A stretch of 64,000 nt of DNA from Pseudomonas kilonensis (GTDB lineage Bacteria; Pseudomonadota; Gammaproteobacteria; Pseudomonadales; Pseudomonadaceae). Shown here piece by piece: positions 1 through 8,427 of the stretch (the stretch's first letter is position 1; every line of letters begins with the position of its first letter). A program made the position numbers and the translations under genes. Under the pieces are notes generated by a model. That model ran no database searches. It was not told the DNA's origin and was given only the letters and a program-made list of their open reading frames with translations. Location: NCBI RefSeq assembly GCF_001269885.1, contig NZ_LHVH01000034.1, forward strand, positions 62,001-126,000, in the 5' to 3' direction.

Positions 1-329
1 TGACCCAGGTACTCGACAACCTGCTGCGCAACGCCTGGCGCCACAGCGCCATGGCCCACGAACAGGCGGAGGCCTGGCTGAAACTGTTCATCGACCCCCA
101 TAGCCAGCTGTCCACGCTGGACATCATCGACAACGGCCCCGGTGTCACGCCCGAGCAGCAGGCGCATTTGTTCGAACCTTTCTTTACCACCAGCAGCCAG
201 GGCACCGGCCTTGGGCTCTATCTGTCCCGTGAGCTGTGCGAAAGCAACCAGGCCCGCCTAGACTTCAAACCACGCCAAGGCGGCGGTTGCTTTCGCATCA
301 CCTTTGCTCACGGACGGAAACAGATTTGA
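1..329 (+). CDS. pilS: PilS sensor histidine kinase, C-terminal part (5' truncated by window edge)
   Basis: Only the ATP-binding end is present, reading in frame from base 3. It starts with the N box (LDNLLRNAWRHS), followed by the G1 box (DNGPGVT), an F box (LFEPFFTT) and the G2 box (GTGLGLYLSRELC), the order found in HATPase_c domains of histidine kinases. PilS is the inner-membrane kinase that controls type IV pilin transcription through PilR. The assignment rests on the domain plus the immediately following pilR, whose TTG start overlaps this gene's TGA stop. The sensor and membrane segments lie outside the window. Confidence 0.9.
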   Translation, partial: TQVLDNLLRNAWRHSAMAHEQAEAWLKLFIDPHSQLSTLDIIDNGPGVTPEQQAHLFEPFFTTSSQGTGLGLYLSRELCESNQARLDFKPRQGGGCFRITFAHGRKQI

Positions 330-1672
330 ATAATCGCTCACGGCAACGAATCCTGATCGTCGATGACGAGCCGGACATCCGCGAACTCCTGGACATCACC
401 CTGGGCCGGATGAAACTCGACACCCGCAGCGCCAAGAACCTTGCCGAGGCCCAAGCCCTGCTGGCGGGGGATGCCTTCGACCTGTGCCTGACCGACATGC
501 GCCTGCCCGATGGCACCGGCCTGGAACTGGTGCAGCACATCCAGCAACGTTACCCCCAACTGCCCGTGGCGATGATCACGGCCTATGGCAGCCTGGAAAC
601 CGCCATCGACGCCCTCAAGGCTGGCGCCTTCGACTTCCTGACCAAACCGGTCGACCTGGGTCGGCTGCGGGAGCTGGTCACCAGTGCCCTGCGCCTGCCG
701 CCGGTCGCCGCGCCGGGCACCACCCTCGAGCGCAGCCTGCTGGGCGACTCGCCACCGATGCTCAGCGTGCGCAAGCAGATCGAAAAACTCGCCCGCAGCC
801 AGGCACCGGTGTACATCAGCGGGGAATCGGGCTGCGGCAAGGAACTGGTCGCCCGGCTGATCCACGAACAAGGCCCCCGGGCCAACCTGCCCTTTGTACC
901 GGTCAACTGTGGGGCAATTCCCACGGAGCTGATGGAAAGCGAGTTTTTCGGCCATCGAAAAGGCAGCTTCAGCGGCGCCATCGAGGACAAGCCCGGGCTG
1001 TTCCAGGCCGCCCATGGCGGGACCTTGTTTCTCGATGAAGTGGCCGACCTGCCCTTGGCGATGCAGGTCAAGCTGCTGCGAGCCATCCAGGAAAAAGCCG
1101 TGCGCGCTGTTGGCGGCCAGCAGGAAGAAGTGGTGGATGTGCGAATCCTCTGCGCCACCCACAAGGACCTGGACAGCGAAGTCGCCGCCGGGCGCTTTCG
1201 CCAGGATTTGTATTACCGGCTGAACGTCATCGAACTGCGCGTCCCGCCGTTGCGTGAACGCCGTGAAGACATCGAGCTGCTGGCCAACCACATGCTTCAG
1301 CGCCTGGCAGCCAACACCGGTAGTCCACCGGCCAAGTTGCATCCCCAGGCGTTGGACGCTCTCAGGAGTTACCGCTTCCCGGGCAACGTGCGGGAACTGG
1401 AGAACATGCTCGAACGGGCCTACACCCTTTGCGAACAGCAGCAGATCGAAGCGGATGACCTGCGCTTGGCTGAGGGCAATAGTACTACTGAGGCAGGCAA
1501 TCCCGATTTGATGCAGGTCGACAACCTGGAGGATTACCTGGAAGACGTCGAGCGCAAGCTCATCCTCCAGGCGCTGGAGGAAACCCGCTGGAACCGCACG
1601 GCGGCGGCGCAGCGGTTGAAGTTGTCGTTTCGGTCGATGCGGTATCGGTTGAAGAAGCTTGGGCTGGATTGA
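326..1672 (+). CDS. pilR: PilR, sigma-54-dependent response regulator of type IV pilin transcription
   Basis: About 448 aa, close to the usual PilR length. An N-terminal receiver has acidic residues D13/D14 and phosphoacceptor D57 (LTDMRLPDGTG). A central AAA+ sigma-54 activator domain has Walker A (GESGCGKE), a sigma-54 contact loop reading GSFSGA instead of the usual GAFTGA, Walker B (GTLFLDE) and an arginine-rich sensor region. The C-terminus is a Fis-type helix-turn-helix. The first residues that fit the family start at a TTG at 326, overlapping the pilS stop as TTGA; the open frame extends further upstream but would run through pilS. Such overlap implies translational coupling with the kinase. 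In the family PilR activates pilA with RpoN. Confidence 0.93.
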   Translation: MNNRSRQRILIVDDEPDIRELLDITLGRMKLDTRSAKNLAEAQALLAGDAFDLCLTDMRLPDGTGLELVQHIQQRYPQLPVAMITAYGSLETAIDALKAGAFDFLTKPVDLGRLRELVTSALRLPPVAAPGTTLERSLLGDSPPMLSVRKQIEKLARSQAPVYISGESGCGKELVARLIHEQGPRANLPFVPVNCGAIPTELMESEFFGHRKGSFSGAIEDKPGLFQAAHGGTLFLDEVADLPLAMQVKLLRAIQEKAVRAVGGQQEEVVDVRILCATHKDLDSEVAAGRFRQDLYYRLNVIELRVPPLRERREDIELLANHMLQRLAANTGSPPAKLHPQALDALRSYRFPGNVRELENMLERAYTLCEQQQIEADDLRLAEGNSTTEAGNPDLMQVDNLEDYLEDVERKLILQALEETRWNRTAAAQRLKLSFRSMRYRLKKLGLD

Positions 1673-1702
1673 GCCACGGTTTTGAAGCTCACGCTTACCC
1701 CT

Positions 1703-1730
1703 GTGGCGAGGGAGCTTGCTCCCTTGCCAC
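1703..1730. terminator. Perfect-stem hairpin after pilR
   Basis: GTGGCGAGGGAGC pairs with GCTCCCTTGCCAC with one mismatch and almost no loop. It lies between the convergent ends of pilR and the DUF6124 gene, where a bidirectional terminator is expected, although no strong T-run follows. The sequence mixes the two REP classes seen elsewhere in the window, so it may be a degenerate REP acting as a stop signal. Confidence 0.5.
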
Positions 1731-1741
1731 GGGTTTCATGT

Positions 1742-2119
1742 TTACCGCCGCGACTGTCTTCCGTCCGCAGGCGCCTGCTCGTCCAGAACACGATTGGCCA
1801 GTAATTCACTCAGCTCAATCAACTGCAGTACCCCCAAGGCAATATGCCGTCTCGAACCGTCAAGCTCGAAAGCCAGATCGCTGATTGTTGCGTTGGCGCA
1901 GGCCAGGGTTTCGCTGAGGTTGGTGAGGAGACATTCGGTGTCGATGCCGGCCACGACAGTGAACAACTGGTTTGAGGCGGGTTTCTTTTTGGTTTCGGGC
2001 TTTGGGCCGAGGTAATAGTCGAGGGCGCGTTTGGCGGCTTCATCAAGCCCTTTTGGGTTAAGGCTGGCGTCAGGAGAAGCGTTATTGGTTTCTGAAGGTG
2101 GTAGGGGTTTGTCACTCAT
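1742..2119 (-). CDS. DUF6124 family small protein
   Basis: 125 aa, starting MSDKPLPPSETN. The ATG at 2119 is chosen because a GGAG sits 7 bases upstream and because the family starts here; the frame stays open upstream but that part runs into repeat DNA. The pattern of a polar, proline-rich N-terminus, then 'LDEAAKRALDYYLGP' and a helical C-terminal half ending in charged residues, matches the Pseudomonas-restricted DUF6124 proteins, whose function is unknown. There is no signal peptide or membrane segment. It is transcribed toward pilR and is not part of an evident operon. Confidence 0.75.
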   Translation of the reverse strand: MSDKPLPPSETNNASPDASLNPKGLDEAAKRALDYYLGPKPETKKKPASNQLFTVVAGIDTECLLTNLSETLACANATISDLAFELDGSRRHIALGVLQLIELSELLANRVLDEQAPADGRQSRR

Positions 2120-2317
2120 TGCGGTACTCCAAAGAGGGAATGGATTACCAAGTTTTTCGGGCCGCGACGCCCGGACGCTGAATTGGCAGCGACGGGAAAA
2201 GGTTAGCCAGAGTTCTTCCCACCCGGCAACCGCCAGAACTCGTCGGAAAATTCTTTTTGAATCAGATTTTTGTCCGACCATTCCCACAAAGCCTGGTTGG
2301 CTGTGAGGGTGGTGTGT

Positions 2318-2620
2318 ATATCCGTTTCTGCGGTTACGGCGGCTTAGGGTTCCGCCCTGACGGCGGCTCACTTTTGAGAAGCGCAAAAGTAAGCAAAACG
2401 CTTCTGCCCCACCACTTGGCACCTCGCCTAGGCTCGGTGTGCCCTCACTCCGGCATTGCTCCGTGGGCCCGCCGCGAAGGGCCATCCATGGCCCAGCGCG
2501 GCTATCCCGGCATCCATGCCGGGATGCCCACTCCACAACGCCTGCGTTCGGCCAGCGTGGTTAACGGGGCGCCCGAGATCAACGTCCACCGCGAGGCGGC
2601 CTAACAGCCGACCTGGTTCT
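2318..2620 (+). repeat. Left arm of a 303-bp imperfect inverted repeat
   Basis: This arm reappears as its reverse complement at 2892-3194, with both arms about 303 bp and mostly matching by eye. Shared landmarks include GCGGTTACGG near the outer end, CATCCATGGCCCAGCGCGGC in the middle and GACAGCCGACCTGG/GGCCTAACAGCCGACCTGG at the inner end. No convincing gene is present: open frames within it exist in both arms only because the DNA is repeated. It looks like a dispersed P. fluorescens-type intergenic repeat family rather than an insertion sequence, as no transposase is present. Confidence 0.75.
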
Positions 2621-2640
2621 TGATGGGGACCGCGTTCCTC

Positions 2641-2732
2641 CTGTGGGAGCAAAGCTTGCTCGCGAAGGCGATGGTTCAGTCACATGAATGTTGGGCTTGC
2701 TGGCCTCATCGCGAGCAAGCTCGCTCCCACAG
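2641..2732. repeat. REPIN (class 'TGTGGGAGC')
   Basis: Two REP sequences in inverted orientation (CTGTGGGAGCAAAGCTTGCT outward-facing against AGCAAGCTCGCTCCCACAG) around a short variable centre. It lies in the spacer between the two 303-bp arms. Confidence 0.85.
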
Positions 2733-2780
2733 GAGGTCCGGGCGCACATGAAATTTTGTGTCTACTGAATGAAGATCCAA

Positions 2781-2870
2781 TGTGGGAGCGAGCTTGCTCA
2801 CGATAGCAGTGGGTCAGCTTGCATCAGCGTTGGATGTGCCGCCGCCTTCGCGAGCAAGCCCGCTCCCACA
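2781..2870. repeat. REPIN (class 'TGTGGGAGC')
   Basis: A second inverted REP doublet in the same 271-bp spacer, 48 bases after the first; ends are TGTGGGAGCG and CGCTCCCACA. The spacer is therefore filled almost entirely by two REPINs. Confidence 0.85.
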
Positions 2871-2891
2871 GTTGGATTGGGTTCACCTGGG

Positions 2892-3194
2892 AGAACCAGG
2901 TCGGCTGTCAGGCCGCCTCGCTTTTGATCTTGATCTGGGGCGCCCCGTTAACCACGCTGGCCGAACGCAGGCGTTGTGGAGTGGGCACCTCGGCATGGAT
3001 GCCGAGGTAGCCGCGCTGGGCCATGGATGGCCCTTCGCGGCGGCCCACGGAGCAATGCCGGAGTGAGGGCATGCCGAGCCTAAGCGAGGCACCAAGTGGT
3101 GGGGCAAAGCGCTTTTGGTTACTTTTGGCGCTCTTCCAAAAGTGAGCCGCCGTAAGGGCGGAACCCTAGGCAGCCGTTACCGCAGCAAGGGATA
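2892..3194 (-). repeat. Right arm of the 303-bp imperfect inverted repeat
   Basis: Reverse-complement partner of 2318-2620. The two arms differ by scattered substitutions and small indels (for example the stretch around the AAAAGTGAGCCGCC motif), so they are old or independent copies rather than a recent duplication. The stretch 2120-3254 holds no gene that I can support. Confidence 0.75.
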
Positions 3195-3217
3195 TGTACT
3201 CGATCAACACACCGCCA

Positions 3218-3240
3218 TCGCAAGCAAACTCGCTCCCACA
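3218..3240. repeat. Single REP half-element
   Basis: TCGCAAGCAAACTCGCTCCCACA, without an inverted partner, just downstream of thiO's stop. A lone REP next to a REPIN-bearing repeat is probably a decayed doublet. Confidence 0.6.
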
Positions 3241-3254
3241 GGAAAAACCGAACC

Positions 3255-4355
3255 TTACAACCGCCCCGCCGGCGCATACGGCGCAGGATCAATCACCGGC
3301 TCACGCCCCAACATCAAATCCGTAAACAACTGACACGACGCCGGCGCCAACACCAGCCCATTGCGATAATGCCCGCAATTCAACCACAGCCCCGCAACCC
3401 CCGGCACCTCGCCGATATAAGGAATGCCTTCAGGCGACCCAGGCCGCAACCCAGCCCAATGCCCGACCACCTCGGCACCGCCCAACGCTGGAATCAACTG
3501 CTGTGCCGAAGCCTTCAGGCTCTGCAGCGCCGTATCCGTCGGGGTCTTGTCAAAGCCTTCACGCTCCAGCGTACTGCCAACCAGAATATGCCCATCACGA
3601 CGCGGAATCGCATAACGCCCCTTGGCCAGGACCATGCTCGACAGAAAATCCGACGCGCACTTGTACAGAATCATCTGGCCCTTGACCGGCTCGACCGGTA
3701 ACTTCAAGCCCAAGGTCTTGAGCAACTCGCCACTCCAGGCACCGGCGGCCAGCACCACCTCATCGCCACGAATTTCTCCGGCAGAACTGTGCACACCCAC
3801 CACACGCCCTCCGTCGCGAATGAACCCGCCGACTTCGCACTGCTCATGAATCGTGACGTTCGGCATCGCCAGCAAGGCAGCCTTGAGGGACTTCACCAAC
3901 CGCGGATTGCGCACGTTGGCCACGTTGGCCATGTAGATCGCCCGGGAAAAACCCGCGCCCAGCACCGGCACAGCGTCGTGGACAGCCGAGATATCCACAG
4001 CCCGCATCGGGCGCCCTTCACGCTCGGCCCAGGCCAGCGCTTCGTCCTGATCGTCCAGGTCCAGCCAATACAGACCGGTGACATGCACTTGCGGATCGAT
4101 CCCGGTAGTGGCGAACAAGCGCTCGCCCAGCTGTGGATAAAAATCCTGCGACCAATGGGCCAGCGCCGTGACCGCCGGGCTGTAGCGCCAGGGGTACAAC
4201 GGCGACACGATACCGCCGCCGGCCCAGGACGATTCCTGACCGACATTGGAACGGTCCAGCAGCACCACACGCTGCCCTTCGGACGCCAGATTGAACGCCG
4301 TCAGCAGGCCAATGACTCCGCCGCCGACAATCACCACTTGCTGTTGCCTGGTCAT
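3255..4355 (-). CDS. thiO: ThiO, FAD-dependent glycine oxidase
   Basis: 366 aa, the usual length. The N-terminus has the dinucleotide-binding motif (VIVGGGVIG, residues 8-16) of the DAO/GlpD flavoenzyme family, then the SSWAGGGIVSPLYPWRY block that distinguishes ThiO-type glycine/D-amino acid oxidases; the C-terminal GLRPGSPEGIPYIG and GHYRNGLVLAP blocks complete the FAD site. The enzyme oxidises glycine to the imine used for the thiazole of thiamine. It follows the pilE gene on the same strand after a terminator-like hairpin. The same pairing of thiO with pilin genes is known in P. aeruginosa and seems positional, not functional. No thiamine riboswitch was seen upstream. Confidence 0.92.
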   Translation of the reverse strand: MTRQQQVVIVGGGVIGLLTAFNLASEGQRVVLLDRSNVGQESSWAGGGIVSPLYPWRYSPAVTALAHWSQDFYPQLGERLFATTGIDPQVHVTGLYWLDLDDQDEALAWAEREGRPMRAVDISAVHDAVPVLGAGFSRAIYMANVANVRNPRLVKSLKAALLAMPNVTIHEQCEVGGFIRDGGRVVGVHSSAGEIRGDEVVLAAGAWSGELLKTLGLKLPVEPVKGQMILYKCASDFLSSMVLAKGRYAIPRRDGHILVGSTLEREGFDKTPTDTALQSLKASAQQLIPALGGAEVVGHWAGLRPGSPEGIPYIGEVPGVAGLWLNCGHYRNGLVLAPASCQLFTDLMLGREPVIDPAPYAPAGRL

Positions 4356-4379
4356 GTTCTGATTCGACTCACTAAAACA

Positions 4380-4402
4380 AAGGGCGCAAAAAACGCGCCC
4401 GG
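4380..4402 (-). terminator. Rho-independent terminator after pilE
   Basis: On the minus strand GGGCGC-GTTTTTT-GCGCCC is followed by TTTGTTTT. It closes the minor pilin operon before thiO. Confidence 0.6.
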
Positions 4403-4413
4403 ATAAGAGAAAT

Positions 4414-4830
4414 TCAGCGCCCCCAACAATCCTTGGTGGTCAGCCCCGCAGTGGCGTTGGGCATACTGCGTACGCCGGTATTGTTGATGGTGAAATCACC
4501 GCATTTGTCCGTCGCCATGGACGAGCCGCTCTTGCGCACAGCCGTCAGGATGAAGCTCTGGTCCGTCAGTGTCTGGGTGATGGTGTAGAAATCGTTGCCG
4601 CTGCTCAGGCCGGTCGCATTGGTGTAGACGTTGTTCTTCGAGTAGTGGCGCTCGAGAATCTGCGCCTGCTCCGATAACAGCCCGGCAATTTCAGCCCGTC
4701 GGCCCTTCTTCATGTATTCGGTCAGGCTCGGATAGCCGATGGTAATCACGATACCGATGATCGCAATCACGATCATGATTTCGATCAAGGTGAAACCCCG
4801 GTTGGATCTGCGCATGCCTTGCCTCTTCAT
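4414..4830 (-). CDS. pilE: PilE, type IV minor pilin
   Basis: 138 aa from the ATG at 4830, which overlaps the pilY1 stop as ATGA; a GTG 15 bases upstream would add five residues and is less likely. The leader MKRQGMRRSNRG is cut before Phe by the prepilin peptidase PilD, giving an N-terminus FTLIEIMIVIAIIGI with the conserved Glu5. Two C-terminal cysteines (DKCGDF and KDCWGR) form the usual D-loop. Minor pilins prime pilus assembly and, with PilY1, sit at the tip. It is the last gene of the fimU-to-pilE operon. P. aeruginosa has a small pilY2 between pilY1 and pilE; there is none here. Confidence 0.92.
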   Translation of the reverse strand: MKRQGMRRSNRGFTLIEIMIVIAIIGIVITIGYPSLTEYMKKGRRAEIAGLLSEQAQILERHYSKNNVYTNATGLSSGNDFYTITQTLTDQSFILTAVRKSGSSMATDKCGDFTINNTGVRSMPNATAGLTTKDCWGR

Positions 4831-7800
4831 TGTATTTGCCGCCACATGATGCGGCGGCTAGTAACGCCGGCGGATTTTTCCAGCAGGTCGGTGATACCGC
4901 CACCGGAGTCGTTCACGATCATGTTGGTGGCCCCGTTGGCGCTGACCACAGCGCTCAGGGTCGGGATACCGCCCGTGAAGACCACCCCGCTGGAAATCGT
5001 GTCGGAGCTGTTGAGCGTGCCGTCACCGTTGGTATCGAGCACCGCATAGTTGAGCATCTTACCGTTGAACGCATCCAGCTCGATCAGTTTGCCGGTACCG
5101 AAGCTGGCGCACGGGTCGGTGGTGTCCACGGCGGCCGTGGTAAAGACCACGCGCCCGCTCACCAGATTGGCCGGGTTGATCACCCGCTCCCCGGTCAGCA
5201 CATTGTTGTATACCAACGGCAGATACCAGCCCTTTTGCGACGGATAAGCCACGTCGGTCTGGCTGGTGGTCACAAACTGCCCTGTGCTGCCTGAAAACAC
5301 CCCCGTGATCGACTGGGCCTGCAGGCTCGACACGGTGATTTGCCCGGTACCGCCAGTAGCATCCCAGATTGAGTAGAACCCCTGCAGATCCTTGTTGAGT
5401 TTATCCGCTGCCTCGTTGAATTTGCCGGTGCCGAAAAAGACTTGGGTGCCGCCCTGGGGGTTGTTCGCCAGCAGCGGTTGAACGGTGATCGGCTGAGTCG
5501 CGCCACCGGGCGCGGTAAACAATGGCTGACCGGAAAACGCCACGCCCCAGGCGGTTGGAGAAGTACCGCTGAGGTCAAACTTCCACATCCGCCCTTTCAA
5601 GTCGCCACCGTATGCCGCCTGCACCACATTCTGGGAGTTGACCCGCAGCTTGACCGACGACAGGCCATTATCGGTCTCGTTGCTGTTAACAACGATTTTC
5701 CTGATCAACGAGCCGTCGCGGATATCCACCACGTACAAGGCCGCGACACCGCTGTTGCTGCCGTAGCCGTTGGAGATGAACGCCGCCCAGCGCCCATCCG
5801 CCAGGCGCGCGACTTCGGGGCGGGCGTAGGCGTAGCCCAGGTCATTGAAGGCGTTGGCAGTGTTGGCAACAGTCGGCGCGCTGATTTCCCATAATGCCCG
5901 CAACACATTGCCCGCCGTCGCATCGAACAGCTGAACCGCATAGAACGTCTTGCCCCCGGCACCCGTGCCGCCCAGGGCCACTGTCTTCCAGGCACTCCCC
6001 GATTGCGTATCGAATACGCCGACCTGTCCATCCACCAAAAACTTGTGGCTCACGCCATTGACGTAGTTGGTGTCGGCAATGTCCTGCAACGAGGGCAGCA
6101 CGCTCGACGGCATATAGGCATAACGCCGCGTACCGTTTGCACCGTTGATGACGCTGAAGAAACCGTCGTTGGCGTTCACCACCAGGCTGGTATTCATGTT
6201 CGCCGCCTTGGTCGCCAGGTACGTGCTGTAGCTCGTGTCATTGAGCAAATCCGCAGCGGTCTGCTCATTGGGCGACGCCAGCACCAGCGGCGAATTGATG
6301 ATGTCCCCCAGCAATACACTGCGTACCTTCAAGCCGGTCTTATTGACGCCCTTGCTCCACTCCACCAGGTCGTTACCGGTGATCCCCGTGGGCAGGTTCT
6401 GGCTGAGGCTGGTTTGCTGGGCCGGCGAAAAATTGCCGTAGCCCAGGGTCACCGGCACGTTGGTCGCCGTGTTCCAGGATTGGTAAATCGGTGCCGTCGC
6501 GCCAGGCACGATGGCGGTGTCGGTGGTCCACTGCACCGCCGCCCTGTTGACCGTGCCTGCCGCGGTGAAGCCAAACGCACGGATGGTGCCGCGCCAGTCC
6601 TTGGGGTCATAGGTGGTCTGGTAGTAACTGGAGGTGCTGGACACCGTGGCGGCGTTGGTGGTGCCACCGCCCCCGGAGCCGGCCTTGGAGGTGATGTCGC
6701 TCAAGGCAGATGACAGAGCATCGTTCAGGCCTGCGCTGTCGCTCGCCGGATAATACTTGCCTGCGCCGTAGCGGGCAGCATCGGACAGCATCGTATTGGT
6801 GACGGCAAACCCCACCGTGTAGGTGTTGAGGTACTGGCGGGGAAAATCCGCAGCGTTCCAGCTTTGGCCGGTGGCGTCGGTACCGGTGGAGCGCATGTCG
6901 ATGTCGAAGGCGAACTTGGCGATGTCGTCCAGGTAAAGCGTGTCGCCCTCGCCGTCACCATTGAGATTGTCGCCATCGTTGTTGCTGCCGCTGATGCCGC
7001 TATCCCAGTTCGGCAGCCGGGAGCCGCCCAGCGGGTCGTTGGTGGGGAACGTCCGATCAAAGGTGGGCAAACCGTCAGTGACCACCACGCCGAAGTTTTT
7101 CTGGCAACGGTACTGGATCGGACTGGTGTAGGTGCTCGGTGTGCTGTTGTAGTACGGCGCCATGCCCCTGAAGTAGCGGGTGACTTCGTAATAGCTCTCG
7201 GCAAGCGGCGTATTCGCGACGGCACCCAAACCGTTGATCGCGTTGATCAGGGCACTGTAGTTGCTGTTGGCCTGGGCCTGGGTCACGCTGCCGCTGACGG
7301 GAGACAGGTCGCTGATGGCGCGGGCGATGTAGCCCCCGGGGCCGGAGTTGCTGAAGCTAGGTGGGTTGAAGGTGGCGAGACCGATGCGCAGTGCACGGTT
7401 GTTGGCAACCAGGTCGTTGGAGACATCCCGTGCAACGTTGATTCGGTAATCCGTAGGAATCGTGCCGGTGGTAAAATCCCGGTTCGAACCGTTGGCCAGG
7501 GTTACCAGATACGCCAGGTACTTACCGGTATAACGGGTATTGCCGCTCCCGACTGGGTCCGGCAGCCGCAGACAGATCCGGCCAAGGCTGGGTCGATAAA
7601 AACCGTACCAGCCCGACGAGCAGCCGCCACGGAACAGGCCCAATAACAGGATATTCGAGTCGGTCTGATCCAACTCAGTATCCCTGTCGTTGCAGTTGTT
7701 ATTGGCGCCGCATACATAAGTGCGCGTTTGCGCCGCCGCCGGATCAAACCCCGCGGCCCAGATAATGTTGTTCATGCTCCCCGAATCATCGATCAGCAGC

Positions 7801-7943
7801 ATCACGTTCGGCGTAACGGCACCGGCACTCAGCAGCGGCGAGTCCGAAGGCGTGAAGGCATAGGCCGGGGCCATCAGGTAAAGGCTGAGCAAGCCCCCCC
7901 ATAACATCACAATCCAGCCACGGCGCACCTCAGTATTTCGCAT
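4827..7943 (-). CDS. pilY1: PilY1, pilus tip-associated adhesin and assembly factor
   Basis: 1038 aa with an N-terminal signal peptide (hydrophobic to about residue 29, AYAF). A von Willebrand A-like domain follows directly, with a MIDAS motif DDSGSMN at 52-58. The C-terminal half is the PilY1 beta-propeller; a calcium-loop-like DTNGDGTLNSSD lies at about 970-981, matching the Ca-binding loop that controls pilus extension and retraction in the family. A Ser/Gly/Thr-rich stretch lies between the domains. The start overlaps the pilX end by 14 bases; the stop overlaps pilE as ATGA, so all are probably co-translated. Confidence 0.93.
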   Translation of the reverse strand: MRNTEVRRGWIVMLWGGLLSLYLMAPAYAFTPSDSPLLSAGAVTPNVMLLIDDSGSMNNIIWAAGFDPAAAQTRTYVCGANNNCNDRDTELDQTDSNILLLGLFRGGCSSGWYGFYRPSLGRICLRLPDPVGSGNTRYTGKYLAYLVTLANGSNRDFTTGTIPTDYRINVARDVSNDLVANNRALRIGLATFNPPSFSNSGPGGYIARAISDLSPVSGSVTQAQANSNYSALINAINGLGAVANTPLAESYYEVTRYFRGMAPYYNSTPSTYTSPIQYRCQKNFGVVVTDGLPTFDRTFPTNDPLGGSRLPNWDSGISGSNNDGDNLNGDGEGDTLYLDDIAKFAFDIDMRSTGTDATGQSWNAADFPRQYLNTYTVGFAVTNTMLSDAARYGAGKYYPASDSAGLNDALSSALSDITSKAGSGGGGTTNAATVSSTSSYYQTTYDPKDWRGTIRAFGFTAAGTVNRAAVQWTTDTAIVPGATAPIYQSWNTATNVPVTLGYGNFSPAQQTSLSQNLPTGITGNDLVEWSKGVNKTGLKVRSVLLGDIINSPLVLASPNEQTAADLLNDTSYSTYLATKAANMNTSLVVNANDGFFSVINGANGTRRYAYMPSSVLPSLQDIADTNYVNGVSHKFLVDGQVGVFDTQSGSAWKTVALGGTGAGGKTFYAVQLFDATAGNVLRALWEISAPTVANTANAFNDLGYAYARPEVARLADGRWAAFISNGYGSNSGVAALYVVDIRDGSLIRKIVVNSNETDNGLSSVKLRVNSQNVVQAAYGGDLKGRMWKFDLSGTSPTAWGVAFSGQPLFTAPGGATQPITVQPLLANNPQGGTQVFFGTGKFNEAADKLNKDLQGFYSIWDATGGTGQITVSSLQAQSITGVFSGSTGQFVTTSQTDVAYPSQKGWYLPLVYNNVLTGERVINPANLVSGRVVFTTAAVDTTDPCASFGTGKLIELDAFNGKMLNYAVLDTNGDGTLNSSDTISSGVVFTGGIPTLSAVVSANGATNMIVNDSGGGITDLLEKSAGVTSRRIMWRQIQ

Positions 7944-8427
7944 AGATGCTCTCCACCACGCTGCGCTGGTTATTCCCCACCACAGCCACCGCCGTGATCC
8001 TGTACAGCGTCACGGATTGACCGCTTAGGTCGAGATTGACGGCATCCTGCGTAATACCGATGTTCTGCACACCATAAAACCCACCAGCGGCGGCAACCCA
8101 GAGCACCCCCGACGACGAATTGCGCCCGGCTGTCGTGACGGTTGCCGAATCGGCCGGTGGTGCACATTGGGTCGTAGTGGTACAGACCGCCAGCGAGTAT
8201 GTCTCGACCTGCACCGCACTCTCACCGATCCTCAACGCCGCCTCGGCAATCTGGAAGGACTGGTTGCGTTGCATGACGCTGCTGGTCATTTTTTCCTGAA
8301 GCGTGGCGCTCTGCATCGACGACAGGCCGATCAGCGTCAGCAGCAACAGGAAAACCAGGCTGACCAGCAGTGCCATGCCACGCTGGCGCTGCTTGAGATC
8401 CATCGAACTCATCGATCGCCCCCTCAT
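7930..8427 (-). CDS. pilX: PilX, type IV minor pilin
   Basis: 165 aa from the ATG at 8427, which forms an ATGA overlap with pilW. The basic leader ends QRQRG, cut before Met-Ala-Leu-Leu-Val. The mature N-terminus is strongly hydrophobic (about 20 residues) but has Val rather than Glu at position 5, as in GspK-like minor pseudopilins. The motif MQSATLQEKMTSS after the helix is a known PilX feature. It forms the tip complex with PilV, PilW and FimU. Its 3' end overlaps pilY1 by 14 bases. Confidence 0.9.
   Translation of the reverse strand: MRGRSMSSMDLKQRQRGMALLVSLVFLLLLTLIGLSSMQSATLQEKMTSSVMQRNQSFQIAEAALRIGESAVQVETYSLAVCTTTTQCAPPADSATVTTAGRNSSSGVLWVAAAGGFYGVQNIGITQDAVNLDLSGQSVTLYRITAVAVVGNNQRSVVESIYAKY

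Noticed and set aside
2428..3107. Similar small open frames in both arms of the 303-bp repeat
   Set aside because: Their similarity follows from DNA repetition; the frames differ in start, have no ribosome site and continue into REPs.
3255..4355. Riboswitches (thiamine before thiO, flavin before ribF, glycine before glyA)
   Set aside because: No conserved core sequences of these riboswitches were seen in the leaders.
4831..4845. GTG start five codons upstream for pilE
   Set aside because: The ATG at 4830 overlaps the pilY1 stop as ATGA like the other junctions and gives a normal prepilin leader.
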